NCBI RefSeq assembly: GCF_032714495.1
Contig: NZ_JAWDKB010000002.1
Location: 186,001-250,000, forward strand
Direction: 5' to 3'
From: Methanorbis rubei
GTDB lineage: Archaea > Halobacteriota > Methanomicrobia > Methanomicrobiales > Methanocorpusculaceae
Length of the DNA: 64,000 bases
Each line of letters starts with the position of its first letter. The first letter of the stretch is position 1. Below are positions 8,901 to 17,076 of the stretch, piece by piece. The notes under the pieces are model-generated. The model searched no databases and had not been told where the DNA came from. It was given only the letters and a program-made list of their open reading frames with translations. A program made the position numbers and the translations under genes.

Positions 8901-9132
8901 TGATCTCGGCGATGATCTCGGCCTTCAGCGGCTCAACATATACTTTGTCCGCGGTTTCCGGGTCGGTCTGAATTGTTGCCGGGTTGGAGTTGACCAGTAC
9001 GACCTCGATGCCTTCTTCGCGGACGGCTTTACATGCCTGGCTTCCTGCGTAGTCGAACTCTGCCGCCTGTCCGATCTGAATCGGTCCGGAACCAATTAAG
9101 AGGACTTTTTTGAGTGTTGGATTTTTAGGCAT
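5968..9132 (-). CDS. carB: Carbamoyl-phosphate synthase large subunit
   Basis: Makes carbamoyl phosphate from bicarbonate, ammonia from the CarA subunit, and two ATP, for pyrimidine and arginine synthesis. The 1054-residue protein has the duplicated ATP-grasp structure: the N-half opens LLIGSGPIQIGQAAEFDYAG and the C-half opens LILGSGAIRIGQGIEFDYC, followed by a C-terminal MGS-like allosteric domain (KVFISVTNQQKNEILPIVKK). The start chosen (MPKNPTLKK) overlaps the carA stop by 8 bases. An in-frame upstream ATG would add 37 residues encoded inside carA and is rejected. carA-carB order and overlap show a single translationally coupled operon. Confidence 0.97.
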   Translation of the reverse strand: MPKNPTLKKVLLIGSGPIQIGQAAEFDYAGSQACKAVREEGIEVVLVNSNPATIQTDPETADKVYVEPLKAEIIAEIIKKEKPDGILSGMGGQTGLNLTAELYEMGALEGVQILGTPLEAIYHGEDREMFKNLMVEIGEPVPRSFILTKMEQLEEAFAVVGLPAIIRPAYTLGGSGGGVAETKEELRKIVEHGLTKSRVHQVLIEESVKGWNEIEFEVMRDAADTCIIICGMENVDPMGVHTGESVVVAPILTLTADQFGIMRRAAIKIIRSLNIQGGCNVQFAFRNGDYRIIEVNPRVSRSSALASKATGYPIARVAAKIAIGMRLDEITNTVTGTTPACFEPAVDYVVVKVARWPFDKFKTADRTLTTAMKSTGEVMAIGRTVEEGFKKALRSLDTDIYHHTDINEIKMILSRPTDERFPTLFDAFRLGMTIDEVHQLTQIEPFFLEKIQHVVDIELELREHPTEELVKTAKKFGFSNAELRELTGWNIYKIESLVGLPTYKMVDTCAAEFPAKTPYYYSTWEQECELRDSPKKKVLILGSGAIRIGQGIEFDYCTVHAVKSLREEGIEVHILNNNPETVSTDFDTSDRLYFEPMQLEDVVNILRKGDYDGVMVQFGGQNSVNLAIPIQEEIKLFGLKTKILGTSPDNMDVAEDRNRFSVLLEKDGIPSPANGSAYSEKEAYEIAKRIGYPVLVRPSYVLGGRAMELVHDELELQTYIKEAVRVSNTHPVLIDRYLDNATELDVDAVSDGTDVLIGGLMEHIEEAGVHSGDSACVIPTQTLTQEQIDTVKDYTRKIALSLGVVGLINIQYALHKGTIYVLEANPRASRTVPFVAKATGLPLAKIAAKVMLGKKLADMPYQEKEIKHVAVKEVLLPFSRLPGVDPILGPEMKSTGEVIGIDYDFGRAFYKASQAADNKLPLKGKVFISVTNQQKNEILPIVKKLADLGFSLYGTDGTVKFMDQQGIKMNLVRKVQEGSPNIIDMIRAADIDLIINTPGDKIARADHFHIMRATIDYSIPYITTIFGAEAAALAIESMKTNTITIEPLSHYHAE

Positions 9133-10186
9133 CTGGGATTCCTCTGTACATGATGTCGTAGATTGGTTTTTCCGCTCCGTCGTGAACAGCGTCGTGTTCG
9201 GGGTGGAACTGCACACAGTAGACGCCGAGGTCATTGTTGACAAAGCCCTCGACTGAGTTATCGTTTAAGTTGACGCAGGATACCTGGCATCCTTCCGGCA
9301 GGCTGTCGCCGAGTACTGCGTAGCCATGGCTCTGGAAGGTGACGGCAACTGAGCCGTCAGAAAATTTCACCGGCTGGCTTGCACCGCGGTGGCCGAGCTT
9401 GAGTTTCTCCACTTCGCCGCCAAGTGCGCAGGCAATGATCTCGGTTCCCATGCAGACGCCCTGCACCGGAATGGTTCCAAGAATATCTTTCACCGTTGCG
9501 ATTGCTTTGGGTGCGGCGAACGGATAACCGGGGCCGTTTGTGACAAAGAGTGCCTGCGGTTTTCCGGCAAGGATTACGTCGGCCGGAGTTCCGTACGGGT
9601 AGACGGTGAGGTCTGCCCCGCGATTATTCAGGCTCTGGAGGATGGATCTTCTGCAGCCAAGGTCAAGCACAGCAATCTTTTTTCCAGGGCCAGGGATATG
9701 ATATGTTTCTTTGCAGGTGACGTTTTGGATGAGCTCGCGGGTTTCCTGAACCGGCGCGTGTTGTGCGAGTCGGACCGCTTCGTGTCCGTCGTCAGAGCCG
9801 GTAAGGAGTGCGGCACGCATGACACCATGTTCTCTGAGTTTGATGGTGAGCATGCGTGTGTCGACTCCTTCGATTCCAATCAGCCCGTTCTCCTCAAAGT
9901 ACTGCGCCAGGGTAGGTTCGTGCTTAGGGAACTCGCAAAGTTCGCGGACAACTGCGCCCGCTGCATGTACTTTGCTGCTCTGGAGCTGATCGGGGTTCGC
10001 ACCATAGTTTCCGACAAGCGGGTAACCGAACATCAGGAGTTGTCCGGCAACGCTTGGGTCACTAAGGGCTTCCATGTATCCGTTGGATACGAGGGTGACT
10101 ACCATTTCACCGGTTGTAACGCCTTCGACGCCGAATCCGCTGCCGGTAATGATAGTTCCGTCTTCAAGTCCTAAGACCGCCTTCAT
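9125..10186 (-). CDS. carA: Carbamoyl-phosphate synthase small subunit (glutaminase)
   Basis: The class I glutamine amidotransferase subunit that supplies ammonia to CarB. The N-terminal CPSase small domain begins MKAVLGLEDGTIITG. The glutaminase domain has the nucleophile Cys245 in GVCMGTE and the His328/Glu330 pair in QFHPEHD. The nucleophile elbow reads GVCMGTEI rather than the commoner GICLGHQ, and the oxyanion strand reads NGPGYP instead of NGPGDP; neither change removes a catalytic residue. At 353 residues it is slightly shorter than the E. coli protein. It is first in the carAB operon, and its upstream 246 bp are shared with dph2. Confidence 0.95.
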   Translation of the reverse strand: MKAVLGLEDGTIITGSGFGVEGVTTGEMVVTLVSNGYMEALSDPSVAGQLLMFGYPLVGNYGANPDQLQSSKVHAAGAVVRELCEFPKHEPTLAQYFEENGLIGIEGVDTRMLTIKLREHGVMRAALLTGSDDGHEAVRLAQHAPVQETRELIQNVTCKETYHIPGPGKKIAVLDLGCRRSILQSLNNRGADLTVYPYGTPADVILAGKPQALFVTNGPGYPFAAPKAIATVKDILGTIPVQGVCMGTEIIACALGGEVEKLKLGHRGASQPVKFSDGSVAVTFQSHGYAVLGDSLPEGCQVSCVNLNDNSVEGFVNNDLGVYCVQFHPEHDAVHDGAEKPIYDIMYRGIPDA

Positions 10187-10432
10187 GATTTTGTACCATC
10201 TACATGTCGGTTGCGAGGGATAATAAGATTAATCTATGATTGCTATTGTGAATTTTTCACAATTTCTATTGTATTCTGAAAAATATATGTTTTTGATATT
10301 TTTCTCAATATTGATCTCTGAATTAATATATTTTCCCGGGCGCATTCTGCATGTAGTCGATAGATGTTTCTCTTTTGGCAGTCAAAATTACTTACACATG
10401 TCTGAATCACTGAAGCGGCGGTGTTGGTTGGT

Positions 10433-11380
10433 ATGATTCCGCTTTCGGATCTGATCGATGACCTTCATGCACGAGATGCGAAGCGGGTAGCTGTTCAGTT
10501 ACCGGAGGGTCTGAAGCCGGGAACCGCAATGCTTGCGGCAGCCCTCAGGTCCGAAGGGTTTGAGGTTGTTATCTCCGGCGATGCATGTTGGGGCGCGTGC
10601 GATCTCGCGCTTGATGCACTTGCCGATGCTGATGTACTGGTGCACATCGGTCACACGCCGGTTACGAATCAGGAAAATGTGATCTATATTCCCTTTCATC
10701 AGGACATCGATGTGGAAACTCTCGCCTCCGTAGTTCCGGCTCTCGCAAGTTTTGGAAAAGTTGGTGTCGTGACAACGATTCAGCACGCTCACCAGACCGA
10801 GGAGATCGTTCGATGGCTGAACGATCACGGTGTCTGTGCCACAACAGGCGCAGGCTCGTCCCGCACTCCACTCGCAGGACAGGTGCTTGGCTGCACGTAT
10901 GCATCCGCAAAATCCGCAGACGCTGACGCATATCTGTTCATTGGAACCGGTGTGTTTCATGCAATCGGCGTCTCACTTGCAACCGCAAAGCCGACGTTCG
11001 CCCTCGACCCCTACGCTGAAGGCGGCGTGCAGGAGGTCTCTGCCGACAAACTGCTGCGCAAACGGTTTGTGCAGATTGAAAAAGCAAAGTCTGCACAAAA
11101 CTTCGGCATCCTGCTCTCCGCCAAATCCGGCCAGTGCAGAAAAGATCTGGCAAAGTATCTTGAAAGCCTCACCGACAAAGCCTCGATCATTCTCATCCGC
11201 GAGGTCTCGGAGATGCAGCTGCGTAACCTCGGCTTTGACGCCTACGTAAACACGGCATGCCCGCGGCTTGCGCTTGATGATCAGAGCAGGTTTCCGGTAC
11301 CTGTGCTCTCGCCTGCTGAGTTTGAAATTGTGCTCGGGCTCCGGTCCTGGGATGACTACGCAATTGACGAGATAGAATAA
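10433..11380 (+). CDS. dph2: 2-(3-amino-3-carboxypropyl)histidine synthase (diphthamide step 1)
   Basis: A non-canonical radical SAM enzyme that transfers the aminocarboxypropyl group of SAM to the conserved histidine of elongation factor 2, the first step of diphthamide. The 315-residue protein has the three widely spaced cysteines that bind its [4Fe-4S] cluster in the archaeal homodimer: Cys56 (GDACWGAC), Cys154 (LGCTYAS) and Cys276 (NTACPRLALDD). The ATG in a GGCGGTG context is preferred to an upstream GTG that adds four residues. It begins a run of three tightly packed genes (4-bp gap to the methylase, then overlap to the transporter). Confidence 0.92.
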   Translation: MIPLSDLIDDLHARDAKRVAVQLPEGLKPGTAMLAAALRSEGFEVVISGDACWGACDLALDALADADVLVHIGHTPVTNQENVIYIPFHQDIDVETLASVVPALASFGKVGVVTTIQHAHQTEEIVRWLNDHGVCATTGAGSSRTPLAGQVLGCTYASAKSADADAYLFIGTGVFHAIGVSLATAKPTFALDPYAEGGVQEVSADKLLRKRFVQIEKAKSAQNFGILLSAKSGQCRKDLAKYLESLTDKASIILIREVSEMQLRNLGFDAYVNTACPRLALDDQSRFPVPVLSPAEFEIVLGLRSWDDYAIDEIE

Positions 11381-11384
11381 AAAT

Positions 11385-11990
11385 ATGAAACTCCGCCAAC
11401 TTGAGATACAGCTTCAAAAGATCAAAGGCTTCGACCGACCTGACGCATCATTCGAGCAGTACATGACGCCCGCAACGCTTGCGGCACGCATGCTGTTTCA
11501 TGCAAACATGAACGGCGACATCGACGGTGCCCGCGTCTGCGACCTTGGATGCGGAACCGGCATGCTTGCTGTCGGTGCAGCCCTTCTCGGGGCTGAAGTG
11601 ACCGCCGTTGATTTTGATCCAGCAGCCCTTGCCATTGCCCGCGAAAATGCCGAGGTGTTCGATGTTGAGATCACATTCATCGAGCACCGTGTTGGGGGAG
11701 CCGCTCCGCTTGAAGTCACCGTCGACACTGTCGTGATGAACCCGCCATTTGGCGCACAAAAGGAACATGCCGACCGGCCGTTCATCGACACAGCTCTCGC
11801 GATCGCCCCAACCTGCTACGGCATATTCAATGCAGGGAGTATCCCGTTTCTCTCAGCCTACACAAAAGGCCGTGCCAGAATGGTGGAAAAAATTGCTGCA
11901 AGTCTTGTAATCCCCAAGCAATTTGCATTCCACACCAAAGACTCTCTGGAGATCCCTGTTGAAATTGTGCATCTGGAAAGGATAGAATGA
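11385..11990 (+). CDS. Predicted RNA/DNA methylase, METTL5-like (COG2263)
   Basis: A 201-residue Rossmann methyltransferase with motif I DLGCGTGMLAVG (about 53-64), the acidic strand end VDFD and the catalytic NPPF tetrapeptide at 119-122. NPPF is characteristic of enzymes that methylate exocyclic amines of adenine. Archaeal homologues of this size belong to the METTL5-like family, whose eukaryotic member makes m6A in small-subunit rRNA. It lies next to dph2, so the run may serve the translation apparatus. Its stop overlaps the next start by 4 bases. The rRNA target is inference from the family. Confidence 0.8.
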   Translation: MKLRQLEIQLQKIKGFDRPDASFEQYMTPATLAARMLFHANMNGDIDGARVCDLGCGTGMLAVGAALLGAEVTAVDFDPAALAIARENAEVFDVEITFIEHRVGGAAPLEVTVDTVVMNPPFGAQKEHADRPFIDTALAIAPTCYGIFNAGSIPFLSAYTKGRARMVEKIAASLVIPKQFAFHTKDSLEIPVEIVHLERIE

Positions 11991-13168
11991 ACGAACTTGC
12001 AAAACGTATCTCCGTCCTTGCCGCAGGGCACGGAGCGGTTGACTTCTACCTGCCGGTTATTTCAGCGAGCCTGCCGGTACTGATCCCGATCTTTGCCTCG
12101 CAGGGAATCACCTCGTACGCGATGGCAGGATTTCTGGTAACTGTTATCACGCTCACGCTTGCAGTGGTCCAACCACTTGCCGGCTGGCTGCAGGACAACG
12201 GGAAGTGGACGATTGGTGCCAGCTGGTCAGTGCTGATGACCGCAGTTGCCATCAGCATGTTTGCATTCATCCAGAACTACTGGATTCTTCTGATTCTTGC
12301 GATCGTTGCGGGAGTCGGCAACTCGATGTTTCATCCGAATGCGTACCAGCAGATCTATCAGTTCTCAACCCCCGCAAACCGCGGAACTCTCCTGTCCCTG
12401 TTTTCGGTAGGCGGCAGTTTCGGGTACGGGGCAGCCCCGCTTGTTGCCGGAGCACTTCTGGTGTGGGCCGGTCTCCCCGGTCTCATCTATCTGATAATTC
12501 CTGGAATTCTTGTGGCAGCCCTCCTCCTCAAATTTCCGCAAAAGCCGGTTTTCGTAAAAAGAGAGATTGATGCAACAGCTTCGGGCACCAAATCAGGATG
12601 GAGGCGTGCAGGAATGATGCTTGGAATTAGTTCGATGCGGACATGGGTCTACTACGGTTTTCTGGCATTTGCAACGGTCTACCTCACCACGTATGCAGGC
12701 GTCCCCTACTTCTATGCAACGCTGCTCGTTACCGGTATGTTTTACGCAGGAATGATTGCGACTCTTGTCGCAGGATTTTCTTCAGACCGGTTCGGTCGAA
12801 AGGAAATTCTTCTGATCTCTTATGCCTGCTCGATCCCCGCCTACCTTGGAATTTTCCTGCTCCCTGCTCCCCTGTCCCTTGTGTCACTCCTCGCCGCAGG
12901 ATTTTTCCTGATGGCTCCGGCAACGATTGAGATCGCGACCGTGCAGGAGATGATGCCGGGCAGCGTCGGGTTTGCGTCAGGTATTGTGATCGGCATTCCG
13001 CAGGCACTGAGTGCGGTGTCGATTGTGGTGATAGGTGCTCTTGCCGACAACGTCGGTATGCCGACCGCTTTGACATGGCAGGTTGCACTGATGGGACTCG
13101 CGGTTGTGTGCTGTCTTGCCCTGCCGTATCCGATGAAATATTTCCACAGAAAAGTTCTCTCGAAGTAG
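11987..13168 (+). CDS. MFS transporter, fosmidomycin-resistance (Fsr) family
   Basis: A 393-residue, twelve-helix major facilitator protein. The N terminus AAGHGAVDFYLPVISASLP and the GNSMFHPNAYQ segment are typical of the Fsr branch of drug:H+ antiporters. A conserved SSDRFGRK motif appears in the cytoplasmic loop between helices of the second half. It probably exports small organic compounds; the substrate cannot be deduced, and fosmidomycin itself is only the namesake. It is translationally coupled to the methylase upstream by ATGA. The gene is followed by an R2 repeat element. Confidence 0.85.
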   Translation: MNELAKRISVLAAGHGAVDFYLPVISASLPVLIPIFASQGITSYAMAGFLVTVITLTLAVVQPLAGWLQDNGKWTIGASWSVLMTAVAISMFAFIQNYWILLILAIVAGVGNSMFHPNAYQQIYQFSTPANRGTLLSLFSVGGSFGYGAAPLVAGALLVWAGLPGLIYLIIPGILVAALLLKFPQKPVFVKREIDATASGTKSGWRRAGMMLGISSMRTWVYYGFLAFATVYLTTYAGVPYFYATLLVTGMFYAGMIATLVAGFSSDRFGRKEILLISYACSIPAYLGIFLLPAPLSLVSLLAAGFFLMAPATIEIATVQEMMPGSVGFASGIVIGIPQALSAVSIVVIGALADNVGMPTALTWQVALMGLAVVCCLALPYPMKYFHRKVLSK

Positions 13169-13211
13169 AGAATATTTTGTGGAAATTTTTTTTGAAAAAT
13201 ATTTTTTTCTT

Positions 13212-13349
13212 AATTGGAGTTACGCGGTGTGAAATAGCATAAGAAAAAAGAATTCTTTGACTGTGTTCCGTGTGTTCCGTGGTTACTCCAAACGAGACCA
13301 CCTACAGAATAATCCTAAACAATGAAACTCATCACCGCGTAACTCCTCA
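13212..13349. repeat. Inverted-repeat element, family R2, copy c
   Basis: Left end ATTGGAGTTACGCGGTG and right end CACCGCGTAACTCC enclose a short core that includes CCGTGTGTTCCGTGGTTACTCC, an R4-type half. It sits in the convergent gap between the MFS gene and a PEGA gene. Confidence 0.65.
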
Positions 13350-13387
13350 TGAGAAAAAATTCTCTTGAAAATATTTTTTGAAAAAAA

Positions 13388-14086
13388 TTAATTTCTTCTC
13401 AGAAGAAGAGCAGCTGCCGCAAGACCGATCAGTACTCCTGCAAGCGGTACCGGAGCTTTGGTTGGTGCTGCCGGCGCAAAAGTTGTGGCCACCGTTGTCG
13501 GAACTGTTGTGACAACAACAGTCGGCACCTCAGTTGCTGCGGCTTTACCGAGCGTCGCACGAATGGTCTCCGTGTTTCCGGCACTCAGCACATAATTATT
13601 TTTCGTCACCGTGTTGTAGCCGCCCTTCTCAAACCTGAACGTATGGGTGCCCGGAGCATAACCGGCAAGCTGCAGTCCTCCGTCCTTGAGCGGCGGAACA
13701 GTTCCTGCATACACATCATCCACATACACTCTTGCTCCGTCAGGGTCGCTGTACACAATCACGCCTGCCGCTGAAGTGTTCTTCATCAGATTTGCCGTGA
13801 CCGAACCAACCCCTGACCCCTGAGGTTTCACGTACAGATCAGGAACAATGTACTCATCGTACCCGGCAAGAACCACGCGAACCTCATAATGTCCCTCATA
13901 ATAGTCAGGTGCACTCACCGGAGTTTTTCCTTTGTAGGCACCGTCAATATAGACATCCGCATACGGCGGGCTGGACTGCACCGTAATGAAGTTCGTGTTT
14001 TCTATTACCGAGGCATTTGCCGCTGCGACCGGAACGATCAGCAGGAAGGCAGCAATCAGACAAAATATACACAGATGTTTCAGCAT
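13388..14086 (-). CDS. Secreted PEGA-domain surface protein
   Basis: A 232-residue exported protein with a signal sequence (about 1-26), two PEGA repeats (ITVQSSPPYADVYIDGAYKG and VIVYSDPDGARVYVDDVYAG cores), a Thr/Val/Pro-rich linker (about 185-210) and a C-terminal membrane helix ending in RRN. PEGA domains are small beta modules found in S-layer-associated proteins. The C-terminal layout (low-complexity linker, hydrophobic helix, Arg-Arg) resembles archaeosortase-processed anchors but lacks a clean PGF motif. It is next to a second PEGA gene in the same direction, 80 bp away. Confidence 0.85.
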   Translation of the reverse strand: MLKHLCIFCLIAAFLLIVPVAAANASVIENTNFITVQSSPPYADVYIDGAYKGKTPVSAPDYYEGHYEVRVVLAGYDEYIVPDLYVKPQGSGVGSVTANLMKNTSAAGVIVYSDPDGARVYVDDVYAGTVPPLKDGGLQLAGYAPGTHTFRFEKGGYNTVTKNNYVLSAGNTETIRATLGKAAATEVPTVVVTTVPTTVATTFAPAAPTKAPVPLAGVLIGLAAAALLLRRN

Positions 14087-14166
14087 GAGGCGTCTCCATC
14101 TCCCAAAAAGGAGTGATTACAAAAATAGTGGACGTGACCGCATAAGTAGTATTTGATCAAAAAAAT

Positions 14167-15054
14167 TTAGCGCCTGAAAATTATCAGGCAGCAAGCAGCT
14201 GCAAGCACACCGGCAAATATCGGCACAACTCCTGTGGGAGACTGGGTCGGCGTTGGTGCAGCAGATGCAGGATTCAGATACGCAGTCTGTATAACCGTCT
14301 CTCCTGCTGCAACCGTCATCGTTGACTGCCAGGCCATATACCCGTCATGACTGATCAACACACTGTAGCTTCCGGGTGAAAGTCCTGAGAGCGTGAGCGG
14401 TGTGTAGCCGCGGAACTCATTGTTCAGGGAAACCGTTGAGCCGGACGGCGAAGAATCGAGTGACATCGAAGCAGTCGTTGCCGGTCCCGAAGACGTCGGT
14501 GTCGGCGTCGGGGTTGCGATGGGAACGAGTTTGACATTGGTCAGGGGAGTTCCGTAACCTGCGGGTGTATTATAATCAGTCACCGTGTAGGGTTTGTATC
14601 CGGCAAGCTCAAAGCGTATCGTATGAGTGCCTGGAATCAGATCCGCAATCTGCAGACCACCGTAGTGTGTCGTCCCGCAAAAGACCTCATCCACGTAGAC
14701 TGAAGCGCCCATTGGAGTACTGTCAACGATGAGCCCTCCCATGTTCACGGACTTCTGCAAGTCTGCCGACATTGGAACCGTATTCGCACTGGACCCTCCG
14801 GGAATGTAGACATTTTCCACCACATACACATTATATCCTGCCTTTACCACACGAACCGTGTAGGTTCCCTGCAAAATATTTACAAACGCATTGTTGGTCT
14901 GACCAACGTAGGTGTCCCCCACATAGACATCAGCACCGGACGGTGATGATACCACGGAGAGTGCTCCTGTTTCTCCCTCTGCCGCAGACGCGGGGAGGAC
15001 GAATACGAGGAGGATCAGCAGAAGAGTCAGAGCTGCAATCACGAATTTTCTCAT
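14167..15054 (-). CDS. Secreted PEGA-domain surface protein, three repeats
   Basis: A 295-residue relative of the adjacent PEGA protein. It has a signal peptide ending near PASAAEGE, three PEGA modules (cores VVSSPSGADVYVGDTYVG, VDSTPMGASVYVDEVFCG, LDSSPSGSTVSLNNEFRG), a Thr/Pro/Ser-rich linker and a C-terminal hydrophobic segment ending IIFRR. A probable cell-surface protein. The second repeat carries an unpaired Cys in the EVFCGT loop. Upstream lies the promoter region shared with ftr. Function beyond surface location is unknown. Confidence 0.85.
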   Translation of the reverse strand: MRKFVIAALTLLLILLVFVLPASAAEGETGALSVVSSPSGADVYVGDTYVGQTNNAFVNILQGTYTVRVVKAGYNVYVVENVYIPGGSSANTVPMSADLQKSVNMGGLIVDSTPMGASVYVDEVFCGTTHYGGLQIADLIPGTHTIRFELAGYKPYTVTDYNTPAGYGTPLTNVKLVPIATPTPTPTSSGPATTASMSLDSSPSGSTVSLNNEFRGYTPLTLSGLSPGSYSVLISHDGYMAWQSTMTVAAGETVIQTAYLNPASAAPTPTQSPTGVVPIFAGVLAAACCLIIFRR

Positions 15055-15116
15055 AGCAGTCTATGCAGCGCGGTCACGCATATAAGTTATGCTGATGCCA
15101 AAATCAGATGGAAAGA

Positions 15117-15131
15117 AAATGCTATTTATCT
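15117..15131 (+). promoter_or_regulatory. Candidate TATA box for ftr
   Basis: AAAATGCTATTTATC fits an archaeal BRE/TATA element and lies about 50 bases ahead of the ftr ATG. This leaves room for a short leader that carries the GGTGA ribosome-binding site at about 15165. Confidence 0.4.
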
Positions 15132-15173
15132 TTGATGTCCTATTGGTATACTATCACTAAAACTGGTGAACAT

Positions 15174-16058
15174 ATGGAATTCAACGGTGTAATACTCGAA
15201 GACACATATGCAGAAGGCTTCCCGGTGTGGGTTGCCCGTGTCGTAATCACTGCAGTATCGAAGGAATGGGCATACAAGGCAGCAACGGAAGCAACCGGTT
15301 TTGCAACCTCCACCATCGGCTGTCCGTGCGAAGCAGGCATTGAGAAGTACCTCTCGGCATCCGAGACTCCGGACCACCGCCCGGGTTACTCAATCCTGAT
15401 CTGCTGCGGCAAGAAGGCACTCAAGGAACAGGTTCTTGAACGCATCGCAGAGTGTGTCCTGACCGCTCCGACCACTGCAGTCTTCAACGGTAAAGCAGGA
15501 TCTGAAGAGATCATTCCAGTCAAGCTCCACTTCTTCGGCGACGGCTATGAGTCCAAAGTCGAAGTCGGTGGTATCCAGTGCTGGTCCATTCCAATCATGG
15601 GTGGCGACTTCATCATTGAGGAAGAAGTCGGTGCAATCAAAGGTGTCGCAGGCGGCAACTTCCTGATCATGGGCGACTCCCAGATGTCTGCACTTGTTGC
15701 AGCAGAAGCAGCAGTCACCGCAATCGCTGACGTCCCCGGCTGTATCACTCCGTTCCCGGGAGGCGTTGTCTCTTCAGGTTCCAAGGTCGGCTCCAAGAAG
15801 TACAAGTTTATGGGCGCATCCACCAACGAAAAGTTCTGTCCATCCATCGCATCCAAGGTCGAGGACACCGAGATTCCGGCAGGAGTTAAGGCAGTCTACG
15901 AAATTGTCATTGACGGTGTCGATGTGGCAAGCGTAAATGCAGCAATGAAGGCAGGCGTTCAGGCAGCATGCAGAGTTCCGGGTGTCGTTAAGATCACCGC
16001 AGGAAACTATGGCGGCAACCTTGGCCCGTTCAAGTTCCAGCTCAAAGACTGCATCTAA
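15174..16058 (+). CDS. ftr: Formylmethanofuran:tetrahydromethanopterin formyltransferase
   Basis: The second enzyme of CO2-reducing methanogenesis, moving the formyl group from methanofuran to tetrahydromethanopterin in the cytoplasm. The 294-residue protein starts MEFNGVILEDTYAEGFPVW and contains conserved blocks TSTIGCPCEAGIEKY, GGNFLIMGDSQMSAL and TPFPGGVVSSGSKVGSKKYKF. Length matches the family (about 297). The ATG with GGTGA 9 bases ahead is preferred over an earlier frame start that adds 22 unrelated residues. Codon use is strongly biased to A/C endings (GGT, GAA, AAG), as expected for a highly expressed gene. It stands alone rather than with other methanogenesis genes. Confidence 0.97.
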   Translation: MEFNGVILEDTYAEGFPVWVARVVITAVSKEWAYKAATEATGFATSTIGCPCEAGIEKYLSASETPDHRPGYSILICCGKKALKEQVLERIAECVLTAPTTAVFNGKAGSEEIIPVKLHFFGDGYESKVEVGGIQCWSIPIMGGDFIIEEEVGAIKGVAGGNFLIMGDSQMSALVAAEAAVTAIADVPGCITPFPGGVVSSGSKVGSKKYKFMGASTNEKFCPSIASKVEDTEIPAGVKAVYEIVIDGVDVASVNAAMKAGVQAACRVPGVVKITAGNYGGNLGPFKFQLKDCI

Positions 16059-16099
16059 ATATTTTTTTCATTTTTTTTTGTGTACGGGATTTTCTGTAG

Positions 16100-16298
16100 G
16101 TGGCTTTGTTTGGAGTAACCACGGATCACACGGAAATTTTACAGAGTTTCACGGAAAAATGCACGGAGATTGCCTGCGGCGCCGGAATGCACTGAAAAAT
16201 TTCCGAGGATGTTTATCTCTTTTTTATGTTCTCCAAAAACGAAATATATTTTCCGTGTGTTCCGTTTTTCCGTGGTTACTTCGAGAAGAAAACCACCC
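16100..16298. repeat. R4 inverted repeat
   Basis: Opposed arms GGAGTAACCACGG...CACGGAAA and TTTCCGTGTGTTCCG...CCGTGGTTACTTC enclose a GATTGCCTGCGGCGCCGGAATGC-type unit (about 16166-16190). The arms carry repeated CACGGA words. The repeat lies between ftr and the DUF1890 gene and has no coding capacity. Confidence 0.65.
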
Positions 16299-16344
16299 AC
16301 AGACCAATATTTATCCCTTCTAAGCACCACTAGTACAATCACGT

Positions 16345-16809
16345 ATGACCGCTGAAGTGCTCCTCCTATTAGGGTGCCCGCAGATTCCGGTCCAGTCGCC
16401 GATTGCTCTCTATATTGCTGATTTCATAAACGATCTCGGCAAAACTTTGGTACTCGCTGCAAACCCGTCGGCAAAACAGCTGATCGCGGCAAGTGATCCA
16501 AAAAAATACTACATCAAAGAGTACCGCGACGTTGACCGGACCATTAGTGATCTCGCGGACGGTAAAGTCAGCTACCCGCTGATAATCTCCCTGATTCACA
16601 ACGATGCCGGGCTTACCTACACGGCAACCGCCGCAGCTCTTGCGCCAAAATCAGTTATGATAACCATCCTGTTTGGCGAACATGCTTACGATCTCTCTCA
16701 GGAGATTGAGTTTCCGGCAGAAAAAGTTGTAGCACCGGTTACACACAACACAAAACCGCTTCTTGCAAAAATCGACGAGGTTCTGGAATGGGCTGCCTTG
16801 AAAATATGA
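16345..16809 (+). CDS. DUF1890 family protein (methanogen-specific)
   Basis: A 154-residue conserved protein (start MTAEVLLLLGCPQIPVQSP) with an alpha/beta pattern that looks like a nucleotide-binding or flavodoxin-like fold. A GCPQ turn closes the first strand and ILFGEHAYDLSQEIEFPAEK comes near the end. The family is largely limited to methanogens and is usually adjacent to DUF1894, as here. No catalytic motif is recognisable. The TATA-like AATATTTATCCC at about 16308 gives it its own promoter. It heads a three-gene run with DUF1894 and mntP. Confidence 0.75.
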   Translation: MTAEVLLLLGCPQIPVQSPIALYIADFINDLGKTLVLAANPSAKQLIAASDPKKYYIKEYRDVDRTISDLADGKVSYPLIISLIHNDAGLTYTATAAALAPKSVMITILFGEHAYDLSQEIEFPAEKVVAPVTHNTKPLLAKIDEVLEWAALKI

Positions 16810-17072
16810 ACTATGAGATTCTGGCGAAAAACTGCAGTTTCAAAGAAGCCAGAGACATCATCAAAAGCAACAGCACTGAAAAGTATGAAGTCCCGCCCGG
16901 ATTCAAACTGCTCGAAAAACCCTTGATGGGAATTCCACCGGTCATTGTCGGCGTCAAGGACGAAAAACTGATCTACGGGTACACAAAACCCTGCCACGGA
17001 ACCTTCGTTGTGGTCGTTGAAGACCCGGAAGGCGTGGACATGGTTCGTAAAAACGGCAAACCGGTCTGGTAA
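16788..17072 (+). CDS. DUF1894 family protein (methanogen-specific)
   Basis: A 94-residue conserved protein of unknown function. The start at MGCLENMNYE has a GAGG site 7 bases upstream and overlaps the preceding gene by 22 bp. A second ATG at 16806 forms an ATGA with the upstream stop and is the alternative. The sequence is rich in short strands (PVIVGVKDEKLIYGYTKPCHGTFVVVVED) and carries Cys residues at CLENM, KNCSF and KPCHG. Pairing with DUF1890 is a conserved gene order in methanogens and suggests a joint role. Confidence 0.75.
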   Translation: MGCLENMNYEILAKNCSFKEARDIIKSNSTEKYEVPPGFKLLEKPLMGIPPVIVGVKDEKLIYGYTKPCHGTFVVVVEDPEGVDMVRKNGKPVW

Positions 17073-17076
17073 ATTC

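Noticed and set aside
9132-9243. Upstream start for carB adding 37 residues
   Set aside because: The extra residues lie inside carA, are Ser/Thr-rich and unlike any CarB, and a normal start overlaps the carA stop.
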